Source: Angelobacter sp036557225 (GTDB taxonomy: Bacteria; Acidobacteriota; Terriglobia; Terriglobales; Acidobacteriaceae). From it: DNA of 64,000 bases. The stretch covers positions 32,095 to 96,094 of the forward strand of contig DATBHX010000046.1 of the NCBI GenBank assembly GCA_036557225.1, given 5' to 3'. The notes under the pieces are model-generated. The model made no database searches. It was not told where the DNA came from and saw only the letters and a program-made list of their open reading frames with translations. The first letter of the stretch is position 1, and every line of letters begins with the position of its first letter. Positions 27,502 to 36,100 of this stretch are shown piece by piece. Position numbers and translations under genes: made by a program.

Positions 27502-27860
27502 TTTCTGATCCAGGCGCGATAGGCCACAATATGCCCTGACGAATCGCGCACCGGCTCCACCCGCTCTACCGTTACCGGGCCGGCAATCGGGCGAAGCACA
27601 CGCGCAAAATTGGCGCGCACCATGCCTTCATCCTGGGCGTCGACTGCGGCGGCGTCCACCTGATAGATCTTTCCATCTGTGGTGACAACTATCCCGTTAG
27701 GATGCGTCAGCGCTGCTCCCGGTTGGTCTTTGAAGTCGATGAAACGCGGTCCGATAAAGATGAATGCCAGGATCAGCGTAACCATTACGTCGTAATGGAA
27801 GCTGCCCCGTTCGTAGGTCCAGAAAAGGTAGCCCTTGAGCGTGCGCCAGACACGAGACAT
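27498..27860 (-). CDS. Small membrane-anchored protein, coupled to the LolA-like gene
   Basis: 120 residues if the ATG at 27860 is used. A basic, aromatic N-terminus (SRVWRTLKGYLFWTYERGS) precedes one hydrophobic helix (YDVMVTLILAFIFIGP) and a periplasmic part of about 75 residues. No family recognised. The 4-nt overlap with the next gene suggests the two act together in envelope biogenesis. Confidence 0.75.
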   Translation of the reverse strand: MSRVWRTLKGYLFWTYERGSFHYDVMVTLILAFIFIGPRFIDFKDQPGAALTHPNGIVVTTDGKIYQVDAAAVDAQDEGMVRANFARVLRPIAGPVTVERVEPVRDSSGHIVAYRAWIRK

Positions 27861-27896
27861 GCATTTAAGTGTATAGAAGCTGAAGGGCAGGCTCAA

Positions 27897-27996
27897 GGAA
27901 TTGCCAGAATTGCCAAAATCGCCGGAATTGCCAAAATTTGAACGGCATCGCCAATTACCAATTTTGGCAATATTGGCAATTCTGGCAACCCGGAGG
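27897..27996. repeat. Iterated 9-mer repeats (AATTGCC-type) in two inverted arms
   Basis: Left arm 27897-27942 holds four NNAATTGCC-like 9-mers; right arm 27950-27990 holds their reverse complement (AATTTTGGC, AATATTGGC, AATTCTGGC). Together they can form a long imperfect hairpin directly 3' of serS. A GC-richer version is at 29313-29349 and 29468-29516 on the other side of serS. Confidence 0.65.
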
Positions 27997-28007
27997 AATG
28001 CCGGGAA

Positions 28008-29294
28008 CTAGAATTTTTTAGGAGTGATCCTCTCCGCGCCCACGTACTTCCTCAGTGCCTCCGGCACCACCACGCTGCCGTCGGCTTGCTGGTAGTTTTC
28101 GAGAATCGCCAGCCAGGTGCGGCCGACGGCCAGTCCGCTACCGTTCAGCGTGTGTAGATACTCGCTCTTCTTGCTGCCCTCCGGGCGGTAGCGGATGTTG
28201 GCCCGCCGCGCCTGGTAGGCCTCAAAGTTCGAGCAGGAAGAGATCTCGCGATAAAGCTGCTGGCCGGGTAGCCAGACTTCCAGATCGTAGGTCTTGGCGG
28301 AGCTGGATCCCATATCGCCCGTGCACAGCAGCATTACGCGATAGTGCAGCCCGAGTTTCTTGAGGACCGTCTCGGCATCGCGCGTGAGCTGCTCATGCTG
28401 CGCGTAAGACTGCTCCGGCCGCGTGAACTTCACCAGCTCAACTTTCTGAAACTGGTGCTGACGGATGATGCCGCGCACGTCTTTGCCGTAAGAGCCGGCC
28501 TCGCTGCGGAAGCACGGCGTGTAGCCGGTGACGGAGAGCGGCAGGCGCGCAGCGTCGAGTGTTTCGTCGCGATAGAGATTGGTGAGCGGTACTTCGGCTG
28601 TGGGGATCAGCCAGAGGTCGTGCTGGTCAATCTTGAAGGAATCGTTCCCGAACTTGGGCAGCTGCCCGGTGCCGTACATGGAAGCGGAGTTCACCATGTA
28701 GGGCGGCAGAACTTCGGTGTATCCATGCTCGCTGGTATGAAGGTCAAGCATGAAATTGGCGAGGGCACGCTCGAGCCGTGCGCCCAGGTCCCAGTAGACG
28801 GCAAAACGGGCTCCGCTCAGCTTGACCGCGCGCTCCATGTCGAGCACGCCCAGCTGCTCGCCCAGCTCCCAGTGCGGCTTGGGAGTAAAGCTAAACTCGG
28901 GCGGCGTGCCCCAGCGGCGGACTTCCTGGTTGTCTTCGGCGGAGTGGCCCACCGGCACAGATTCATGCGGCACGTTGGGAATACCGGCCAGCATGGTGCG
29001 CAATTCCTGGTCGATCTCGCTCGCCTGCTTTTCCAGTTCGTCGCCCTGCTGGCGCAGCGCCTTGGTCTGCTCCATCTGCGCCGTAGCGTCCTGTCCGGCC
29101 TTTTTTAGTTTGGCGATCTCTTCCGACGCGCGATTTCGCTGAGCCTTCAGCGTTTCTGCCTGGGTGATCAACGCGCGGCGTTTTTCGTCCACCTGGCGAA
29201 ACCCGCCGAGGACGTTCTGCGGCTCCATGCCGCGGCGGCGCAGCATCTCTTCGATCTGCGGCAGGTTTTCACGGACGTAAGCGAGGTCAAGCAT
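28008..29294 (-). CDS. serS: Serine--tRNA ligase
   Basis: 428 residues, class II synthetase. N-terminal coiled coil (residues about 35-100, QAETLKAQRNRASEEIAKL), then motif 1 around YTEVLPPYMVN, the motif 2 loop with FRSEAGSYGKDVRGIIRQHQ, and motif 3 GSGLAVGRTWLAILENYQ. It charges tRNA-Ser and also supplies Ser-tRNA for selenocysteine synthesis where that pathway exists. A TAAAGT box 10 nt before the ATG could be a leaderless promoter. Confidence 0.97.
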   Translation of the reverse strand: MLDLAYVRENLPQIEEMLRRRGMEPQNVLGGFRQVDEKRRALITQAETLKAQRNRASEEIAKLKKAGQDATAQMEQTKALRQQGDELEKQASEIDQELRTMLAGIPNVPHESVPVGHSAEDNQEVRRWGTPPEFSFTPKPHWELGEQLGVLDMERAVKLSGARFAVYWDLGARLERALANFMLDLHTSEHGYTEVLPPYMVNSASMYGTGQLPKFGNDSFKIDQHDLWLIPTAEVPLTNLYRDETLDAARLPLSVTGYTPCFRSEAGSYGKDVRGIIRQHQFQKVELVKFTRPEQSYAQHEQLTRDAETVLKKLGLHYRVMLLCTGDMGSSSAKTYDLEVWLPGQQLYREISSCSNFEAYQARRANIRYRPEGSKKSEYLHTLNGSGLAVGRTWLAILENYQQADGSVVVPEALRKYVGAERITPKKF

Positions 29295-29312
29295 GAATCT
29301 GTTTACTTTACC

Positions 29313-29349
29313 AAATCGCCGAGATCGCGCGGAATCGCCGGAATCGGAA
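29313..29349. repeat. Iterated 9-mer repeat (GGAATCGCC-type), left arm
   Basis: Units AAATCGCC, GAGATCGCG, CGGAATCGCC and GGAATCGG directly upstream of serS. Nearly the reverse complement of the stretch at 29468-29516. Confidence 0.6.
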
Positions 29350-29467
29350 AGGCATTAAGGGTACCGCGGATTCGCGCAGTGGTCGCGGATCAGAAGACAG
29401 CCTCGGGCGGGCGTTTCGCGGAAGCTCTATTTCTTTATCTGTAGTAAGCCGCGGTAGACTCTGAGTT

Positions 29468-29516
29468 TTTTTCGATTCCGGCGATTACGGCGATCCCGCG
29501 CGATTCCGGCGATGGA
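29468..29516. repeat. Iterated 9-mer repeat (CGATTCCGG-type), right arm
   Basis: Units CGATTCCGG, CGATTACGG, CGATCCCGCG and CGATTCCGG, the inverted partner of 29313-29349, ending just before a small membrane-protein gene. Confidence 0.6.
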
Positions 29517-29540
29517 CATCGGTGATAAGGTGTCCTTCAG

Positions 29541-29687
29541 ATGGAAAAGAAAATCTTCTGGATGCTGTTCATCGTCCTCGGCGTCGCCATGGACCTGGCG
29601 CTGCCCATCTGGTGGAGCCTGGCGCTCATGCTGCCTCTGCTGTGGCTGTGCTGGTGGGTGGCGTACAAGAGCGGATGGTTTGGATAG
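29541..29687 (+). CDS. Small hydrophobic membrane protein (48 aa)
   Basis: The 48 codons from ATG (MEKKIFWMLFIVLGVAMDLA) to TAG encode two membrane helices with a short turn (LPIWWSL) and a C-terminal WWVAYKSGWFG. AAGG lies 10 nt upstream. The pattern of charged start, Trp-rich turns and polar end looks like a genuine short membrane protein rather than chance hydrophobicity. Function unknown. Confidence 0.6.
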   Translation: MEKKIFWMLFIVLGVAMDLALPIWWSLALMLPLLWLCWWVAYKSGWFG

Positions 29688-29765
29688 AAGCAGTCAGCGA
29701 TCAGCTATCAGCAAGCAGCTAAAACATCACTCAGTATGGTTCTACTCCGAGGCACAAGTCCCAAG

Positions 29766-30521
29766 TCAGTTGATCGCTGAGCAGGCGCGAAGGCGGCGGT
29801 CGCCGCCCCATTTGTGGAAGACCCTGGCGCCGGAAGCGCTGACCTGTTTTGCCGTCCTGAGCTTGCCTGGCCCCAGACCTGAGCCGGGAAAGACCAGATA
29901 GGCAATATTGGGCTTGCTGGTTCCACCGTTGCGCGGATTGCTGTCGAGGCCCAGAGCATGCGCCAGAGCAATTGAGCCTTCACCAATCTTGCCGCGCGGG
30001 CCAACATCGGCAAAAATCGCGAATGCGGATCTGCCATTCGCGGTGTTGGTCACCAGGGCCAGATCGCCCAGCGTAACGCCAAATTGATCGATGAATTCAG
30101 GCGGAAGAACAAAATACGGGACCTTCGCCGCGTTCAAATATGTTTCAGTGGCTTGTGCGCTGCCGGCCGCGTTGCGGAGCGAGGTAGTGGAAATATAGAA
30201 ACCCTTGAAACGGCCGGAGCGCTGGAGCATAGGCTGGCCGTCAGGGCCGAGAACGACGCTGGTAAAGCGGCCGCCATTCTTGGCGTTGGCGGTAAAATCC
30301 AGTCCTTTGTTGTTGGGACCGTAGGCGTTGGGCGCGCCGTCAGCGTCAACGTACAGGCCGGCATGAAAAAGCACGGCGCCGGCGATCTTCTGAACCGGAA
30401 ATGTCGCCAGCCTGAAGGCAACCTCGCGAACTTCGCTGCCAGCACATGATCTCGTTTGTGACGGAGCCGCCACAGCCAGGCAGCAGACCACGATCGTGAC
30501 AACGCCGGATTTTCTAACCAT
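29766..30521 (-). CDS. Exported GH75 (chitosanase-like) domain protein
   Basis: 251 residues with a signal peptide (GVVTIVVCCLAVAAPS). The mature protein carries GLYVDADGAPNAYGP, YFVLPPEFIDQFGVTLGDLA and FAIFADVGPRGKIGEGSIALA, which match the GH75 chitosanase fold, including the Asp and Glu of GDLA and KIGEGS. GH75 enzymes cleave chitosan; distant bacterial members may have other polysaccharide substrates. The C-terminal region (GGDRRLRACS) is unremarkable. It stands alone. Confidence 0.75.
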   Translation of the reverse strand: MVRKSGVVTIVVCCLAVAAPSQTRSCAGSEVREVAFRLATFPVQKIAGAVLFHAGLYVDADGAPNAYGPNNKGLDFTANAKNGGRFTSVVLGPDGQPMLQRSGRFKGFYISTTSLRNAAGSAQATETYLNAAKVPYFVLPPEFIDQFGVTLGDLALVTNTANGRSAFAIFADVGPRGKIGEGSIALAHALGLDSNPRNGGTSKPNIAYLVFPGSGLGPGKLRTAKQVSASGARVFHKWGGDRRLRACSAIN

Positions 30522-30595
30522 GATCGGAGTCTAGTAGCTGCAGTCAGGGAAGGGCAAGACAGTGAGGGGTGCCTGATCGTGAACACAGTTGATTG

Positions 30596-31561
30596 TCAGG
30601 GGATGATCACCAATCGACGGCCAGGCTGGTCGCGCAGCCAGGAGTTTTCGATATCCGCGAGTGGAACCCTTTCCGTGTCGATATGAAGGTCTCGTTTTGC
30701 GGCGTGGGCCATCACTTGCTGCAAGGCGTCGCCCAAAACATCGCGAGCTGGAATCCCCGCAGTACCCATGATGGTGAGTGCTGTGCTGCGCAGTACGGCT
30801 GCAGGAAGGGTGATGGCCGGCGCGGCGCTCTCTCCCGCCTGCACATAGCGGGTCTCGGATTGGATCACGGCAAATTCTCTTCGCGTGATTGCGGCGAGAA
30901 ACGCCTCCGCAGGGGCGCCCCACACGTAATCGATCACGACCTGGATCCCGGACTGCCCGGCTTCGCGCACAAATGCCTGGCTCAGTTCAGTCGAAGGAAG
31001 GGCGAGGGAGATGGTTGCGTCGGCCCCCAAAGCGAGGAGAGCGTTCCGTGACTGTTGATTGCGACCGGCGGCAACGACTCGAGCGGCACCAAGAATCTTC
31101 GCGATCTGTACCGCCAATTTGCCGGTCACGCCCGTCGCGCCAAGGATGAGGACGTTTTCACCGGGCGCGAGCTTTGCCCGGTAGGCCAATGAAAGCCAGG
31201 CGGAGACACCAGGGTTGACGATCGCGGCAGCGGTTTCGTCACTCACATTTACCGGGACGGGAAAGGTGAATGCCCGCGGCACAACCGTACGCTGTGCCAT
31301 GGCGCCGTGGGGTGGTCGAGGCCCGCCAAAGAAGACCCGTTGCCCGTCCTCCAGATGCCCGACGCCATCCGAACCGCAGACGCGAGGGTATTCGCCCCCG
31401 CTGGCATAGTGCGATCCGGCGGCCAGTTGCCTGTCAACCGGCTTCAGGGATGCGGCATGAACATGTACGAGCACGTCACGGTCTCTGTCACTGATGACCG
31501 GCTCCGGGAATTCTTCGTATCGAGGCGCGGTTCCAATCTTGTGCAGGACGGCTGCGTGCAT
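30596..31561 (-). CDS. MDR-superfamily NADPH:quinone oxidoreductase-like protein
   Basis: 321 residues. GroES-like N-terminal part with LVHVHAASLKPVDRQLA and a Rossmann motif LILGATGVTGKLAVQIAKILGA. The zinc ligands of alcohol dehydrogenases are missing, as in zeta-crystallin-type quinone reductases. Predicted cytosolic NADPH-dependent reductase; the substrate cannot be deduced. It has no evident operon partner. Confidence 0.85.
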   Translation of the reverse strand: MHAAVLHKIGTAPRYEEFPEPVISDRDRDVLVHVHAASLKPVDRQLAAGSHYASGGEYPRVCGSDGVGHLEDGQRVFFGGPRPPHGAMAQRTVVPRAFTFPVPVNVSDETAAAIVNPGVSAWLSLAYRAKLAPGENVLILGATGVTGKLAVQIAKILGAARVVAAGRNQQSRNALLALGADATISLALPSTELSQAFVREAGQSGIQVVIDYVWGAPAEAFLAAITRREFAVIQSETRYVQAGESAAPAITLPAAVLRSTALTIMGTAGIPARDVLGDALQQVMAHAAKRDLHIDTERVPLADIENSWLRDQPGRRLVIIP

Positions 31562-31706
31562 GTGAGGTCACCTTTCTGATCCAACAGATTCTATGCCATC
31601 GCGACGCTTCACGCAGGACGGGCAAAACCGCAAGACATCCCGACCTAAGGAGAAATCAGCTTGTGTCTTGAAGTAATGAGCAGCTCTATGAAACCCGCGA
31701 TTTTAC

Positions 31707-31736
31707 TTGACAAAACGAGCTTCCTTCGCTTATAAT
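31707..31736 (+). promoter_or_regulatory. Consensus sigma70-type promoter
   Basis: TTGACA at 31707-31712, an 18-nt spacer and TATAAT at 31731-31736: both hexamers are perfect. Transcription would begin near 31743. No start codon with a good frame lies close, so the product may be an RNA or the leader of the gene at 32142. Confidence 0.8.
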
Positions 31737-31888
31737 TCGCTTGTAGTAATCCGTTCTGATTGTTGATCAGCGGTAGCCGCCAGTCACTACAAAAGCTGCA
31801 GGCTGGGTCCGGCACATTTCGAAGAGGTCCGCGCGTTCAGTCCGCTGCCTGCCTTTTCAACCCACAGGGTACTAGTGTGTCCACAGCG

Positions 31889-31912
31889 TGGAGCAGGCAT
31901 TTATGCCTGCGC
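31889..31912. repeat. Inverted repeat arm 1 (GGAGCAGGCATTTATGCCTGC)
   Basis: Exact reverse complement of the arm at 32067-32089; both contain the palindromic core GCAGGCAT...ATGCCTGC. A relative with a longer insert is at 47424-47500. Confidence 0.6.
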
Positions 31913-31984
31913 TTGGCTGCCTTTTGTTTTTCGGCTTCAGCCGCTGCGGTAAATCCATCATCAGTTAACAAGTCGGATTTTTCG

Positions 31985-32008
31985 GCCTCGCGTTAGCGGG
32001 GCTTTTTT
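31985..32008 (+). terminator. Rho-independent terminator
   Basis: GCCTCGC, loop GTTA, GCGGGGC (one G-T pair) followed by six T. It lies 249 nt after the consensus promoter and 134 nt before the next gene. Confidence 0.85.
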
Positions 32009-32066
32009 GTGTTGAATGGATAAAGATGCCTCAGCGGCTAAAGCCGGAGGACATCAAGCTCCAGAC

Positions 32067-32089
32067 GCAGGCATAAATGCCTGCTCCAC
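32067..32089. repeat. Inverted repeat arm 2
   Basis: GCAGGCATAAATGCCTGC plus flank CTCCAC, mirror image of the arm at 31889-31912, about 155 nt apart. Confidence 0.6.
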
Positions 32090-32141
32090 CCCGTTTGTCG
32101 CTGAATTCTAGTAAATACAAATCACTCCAAGGAAGGTTCCC

Positions 32142-33029
32142 ATGTCGCGAGAAGAGATCATCTCGGCGATAAAGAAGTGTGCGCAGAAGCTAGGGCGTGC
32201 GCCGACGCGCGCGGAGCTCAAGAAGGCGGGCGTGTCGCTGAGCCGGGTGAAATACCTGTTTCGCGGGATGACGCAGGCGCTGCGTGAAGCGGGCTTCGAT
32301 CCGAAGGGGCCTGGGCACCGGATCCGCAATGAGGACCTGATGCTGGACTGGGCGCGGCTGGCGCGCAAGCTGGGTAAGCTGCCGGCGCTGACGCGCTATG
32401 GATACGAGGGCAAATATTCGCATGTGCCATTTAGCCGGCGCTATGGCTCATGGCGGGCCGTGCCGGCGGCGTTTCGGAAGTTCGCCCGCGAGAAACGCCT
32501 GGAGAAGAAGTGGAGGGACGTGCTGGAGATGATCGAGCGGGCGAGGGCAACGGAGTTGCGGCGGAGCGGAGCGGGGGCACGCAGGCCGGGAGGGCCGAGC
32601 CTGGAAGACGGCGAAGCGTGGGAGCAGAAGGGCGAGGCTGCGTGGAACGCGCGAGCGAATGAGTGGACGCGGCGGAAGCTGCTGCGCGACCGAGGGCTAG
32701 CCGGGCCTCCGATTGACCTGCCGGGGCTGGCGCATGAGCCGGGAAACGAGCAGGGAGTGATCTTTGCCTTTGGCGCAGTGGCGGACAAGATGGGATTCCG
32801 AGTGTTGACATTTCAGCAGGGCTTTCCCGATTGCGAGGCGATGCGGGCGATCCGCCCCGGGGTGTGGCAGCGGGTGCGGATTGAGTTTGAATACGAGAGC
32901 AGGAACTTTAAACAACATCGGCATGATCCGTGCGGGTGCGATGTGATTGTGTGCTGGAGACATAATTGGAGGGAGTGTCCGAAGGGAATTGAGGTGGTGG
33001 AGTTGAGGAGGTTGGTGAGACAACTCTAA
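32142..33029 (+). CDS. Homing-endonuclease-associated-repeat protein with a possible PD-(D/E)XK nuclease-like C-terminus
   Basis: 295 residues. The N-terminal 120 residues have two units like the homing-endonuclease-associated repeat (HNH_repeat): REEIISAIKKCAQKLGRAPTRAE with LKKAG, then DLMLDWARLARKLGKLPALTRY with a following YGSWRAVPAAF. These bind DNA. A basic linker follows. The C-terminal 90 residues (FPDCEAMR, VRIEFEYESRNF, GCDVIVCWRHNWRECP, IEVVEL) show the spacing of Asp, Glu and strand pattern of restriction-endonuclease-like folds. The ATG has AAGGAAGG upstream. Likely a DNA-targeting protein, perhaps defence or selfish. This is an inference. Confidence 0.65.
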   Translation: MSREEIISAIKKCAQKLGRAPTRAELKKAGVSLSRVKYLFRGMTQALREAGFDPKGPGHRIRNEDLMLDWARLARKLGKLPALTRYGYEGKYSHVPFSRRYGSWRAVPAAFRKFAREKRLEKKWRDVLEMIERARATELRRSGAGARRPGGPSLEDGEAWEQKGEAAWNARANEWTRRKLLRDRGLAGPPIDLPGLAHEPGNEQGVIFAFGAVADKMGFRVLTFQQGFPDCEAMRAIRPGVWQRVRIEFEYESRNFKQHRHDPCGCDVIVCWRHNWRECPKGIEVVELRRLVRQL

Positions 33030-33034
33030 GTCTC

Positions 33035-33058
33035 ACCACGGAGACACGGAGGCACGGA
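33035..33058. repeat. CCACGGAGACACGGAGGCACGGAG interspersed repeat
   Basis: A 7-mer-like iteration of CACGGAG. A reverse-oriented relative is at 41548-41577 (CTCCGTGCCTCAGTGCCTCC), and a degenerate one at 40692-40710. Confidence 0.5.
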
Positions 33059-33155
33059 GAAGTTCAATAATATTTGCAAAATCTGGAGAAGGAGAAAAGG
33101 AAGGCTCTCTAGTTCAAGGCCGAATTACGGTATGATGCAATGCGTTTAGATCGTT

Positions 33156-36100
33156 ATGGAAAGTTCAAGCAAGAATTCTGCAACAGACAAGACACCTGAC
33201 AATACCCCGGTTGATGGCGTACGGATAGGCGAATCGCCAGTGCCCGGGCTCACTCTGCGGCATGTGCTGCGGGGCCACACGGACACAATTACGGGCATTG
33301 CATGGTCCCCAGACGGCCAATATTTGGCGACAGCATCTCTAGATAATACGGTCTGCATTTGGGACAGCAAAAACGCCACTTATGATGTCTATCAGCGAGG
33401 CAAAGCTGGACTCGAAAATCGGGGACAATTTTACTCCGTAGCCTGGTCTCCAAATGGAAAGAACTTGGCATCCAGCGGCCTCTTCAATCCTCCCACGATT
33501 TTTTCGCCAATGAATGCGGGGACGGAGCGACAACTCGCCTTCGAGAAGACAGCTCGGGGATTAAGTTGGTCACCAGAAGGCAGCATGCTTGTCGCGGGCA
33601 ATCAAGTATGGAATGTCAAGGAGGGCCAAGAGACCAGGATCAAGGAGTTGAAGAGTGTGCCTTTTAGCGAAGTTTTCGATGCACGCTGGTCTCCCGGTGG
33701 TGGTTTCATTGCTTTCGCAACAATGAAATCAGGGACTGTACTGGTTGATTCAGTGCAAGGGACGATTATATGGAAAGAAACGGAATCCCCAAGAGTTCAC
33801 GGTCTTGATTGGACGCGGGATGCCCGATTTTTGGCAATTGCGGATGGACACAGGGGGCGAATTGTAATCGCCGACATCAGCGAAAAGCGCAAACGAGTAG
33901 AGCTAGAAGGCCATTCTTACGGCGTCAATAGCGTCTCGTTTTCGCAAAGTGCTTTGCTGCTGGCTTCGAAATCGAGTGACGACACCGTGCGCCTGTGGAG
34001 ATGCGACACTTGGGAGCCCATGGCCTCCTTTTCAGAAACTTGCAATCCCAACAAATGGCTTGGCGGTCTTGCCTTCAACCCGGTGAAACCTATTTTAGCG
34101 ACTTTGGGAGAGCGAAACACCGTCATACGAATCTGGGATGTGGATGTCGACTTGTTGCTGAAGCGGACGGGACAACTCAAGTCCACAAAATACACCAGCG
34201 CCAAAGTCGTTCTGACGGGCGACTCTGGGGTAGGCAAGACGGGCCTGGGATGGCGACTATCGCACGGCGAATTCAAAGAGCATCCATCGACTCATGGCCA
34301 GCAGTTTTGGGTAGTGGATGAATTGAAAGCGACGCGCCAGGATGGGACACAGTGCGAAGCTGTCCTATGGGATCTGGCAGGCCAGCCGGACTACAGACTG
34401 ATTCATGCACTTTCACTGGATGATGTTGATTTAGCGATGGTGCTGTTCGATCCAACGCACAGCGACGATCCGTTGCACGGAGTGGAGTTCTGGCTGAAGC
34501 AGTTGCGGATTGAAGCCGGCGCCGCCACACCTGCGGTGCTGGTGGCAGCTAGGTGCGATCGCGGCAGCTCAACCATGACGGTAGGTGATTTGAATGAGTT
34601 CTGCCGCAAGCGCGGTATTCGCGCTTACGTCGCCACCAGCGCACTCAACGGCAGCGGGATTGAAGAATTAATGGCCCAGGTGAAGGCGCTGATCCCGTGG
34701 AACGAGAAGACTGCCACGGTGACTACGGACACGTTTAAGCGGGTGAAGGAGTACGTACTGCGGCTGAAGGAAGAGCGGCGCGATGCAATCATCGTTACGG
34801 TTCAGGAGCTGCGGAAGGGTCTGCAAGGGACTGATGCCACATGGCGCTTCAGCGATGAAGAGCTCCTGACTGCAGTAGGGCACCTGGAAAATCATGGATA
34901 TGTGAAGCGTTTGCGTTCTTCCGTCGGGGAGATACGCATTCTGTTGGCGCCGGAGGTACTCAACAACATCGCCGCTTCCATGGTGCTGGAGGCGCGGAGA
35001 AACCCCAAAGGGCTAGGATCGCTGGACGAGCGTCGGCTGCTCGATGGGCAATATTCGTTGCGTGAGACTGAGGGTCTTTCGGAAAGCGACCGGCGCATAC
35101 TGCTGGATTCCGCGGTGCTGTTGTTCCTGGAGCACAACATCTGTTTCCGCGAAACCGACCCGCTCACAACGCAGTCCTATCTGGTATTTCCCGACCTGAT
35201 TAATTTGAAGAAGCCGGCCATGAGCGATGAAGAGCCAGTCGAGGACGGGCCTTCCTATACGGTGAGCGGAGCGGTGCAAACCGTGTACGCCTCGCTGGTG
35301 GTGTTGTTGGGCTACACACAGCAACTAACCCGGACCAACCAGTGGCAGAACCAGGCGCGCTATGAAGTCGGAAGCGGGCTGCTTTGCGGCTTCCGGGCCG
35401 ATCCGGAACGGGAAGGCGAGCGAGAGTTTGTCTTGTATTTCGGAAAAAACGTGGGCACGCATGTTCGACAGCTGTTTCAGGGGCTGTTTGAAAGCTTTCT
35501 GTTGCGACCGAGGCTGGAGGTCAAGCGTTTTGATCCTGTCGCCTGCCCTAATGGACATACGCTGAACCGAGCTGTGGTGCGAGATTACGTGCTCGCAGGA
35601 AAAGAGCAGACTTTCTGCAACGAGTGTGGGAGCAAGATCGTTTTGCATCCGGCAGAACCCCTGCAACTGACGAAGGCCCAGGCGGAGAAAGTAGAGCGGG
35701 AACGTCGCGTTGCGGCAGCGCGCACAGCGTTTGAGCAGGCCCTGTTCCAGCTGCAAACGTTTGTAGAGCAGCAGGGCATCAAGAGTCCGGAGTGCTTTAT
35801 CAGCTACGCATGGGGCACACCTGAGCACGAGAGCTGGGTGGAGCACAACCTGGCAACGGACTTAAAGAAGGCAGGTCTCAAGATATTGCTTGACCGCTGG
35901 GACAATGCGCGCATCGGAGCCAGTTTGATCCGCTTCGTTGAGCGGATCGATGCTGCCGATCGGGTGCTTGTGGTGGGAACGACGAAATATCAAGAGAAAT
36001 ACAAAAACAACGTTCCGATGGGCGGTTATGTGGTGGCGGCGGAAGGCGACCTGATTGGAAAGAGACTGATTGGGACAGAGACGCAAAAAGAATCTGTTTT

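Larger units (their letters stand above)
31743..32008 (+). ncRNA. Candidate structured non-coding RNA or long attenuated leader
   Basis: Starts at the perfect promoter and ends at a strong terminator, giving about 265 nt without a supported ORF. The ends can pair: AATCCG (31748) with CGGATT (31975), and CAGCGG with CCGCTG inside. Inner segments GCAGGC/GCCTGC also pair. The long-hairpin outline is reminiscent of 6S RNA, but no 6S signature can be proven and the 3' part contains an interspersed repeat. SRP RNA, RNase P and tmRNA signatures were looked for and are absent. Confidence 0.4.

Noticed and set aside
29512..29901. 129-codon frame overlapping the small membrane gene
   Set aside because: The shorter, differently framed 48-residue protein has the ribosome site and helices; this one is Cys/Arg-rich nonsense running into the GH75 gene end.
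31743..32008. Calling the RNA 6S, SRP, RNase P or tmRNA
   Set aside because: No GGAAGGAAGCAGCC-type SRP loop, no RNase P GAGGAAAGUCC block, no tmRNA tag or tRNA-like ends; the 6S outline alone is not enough.
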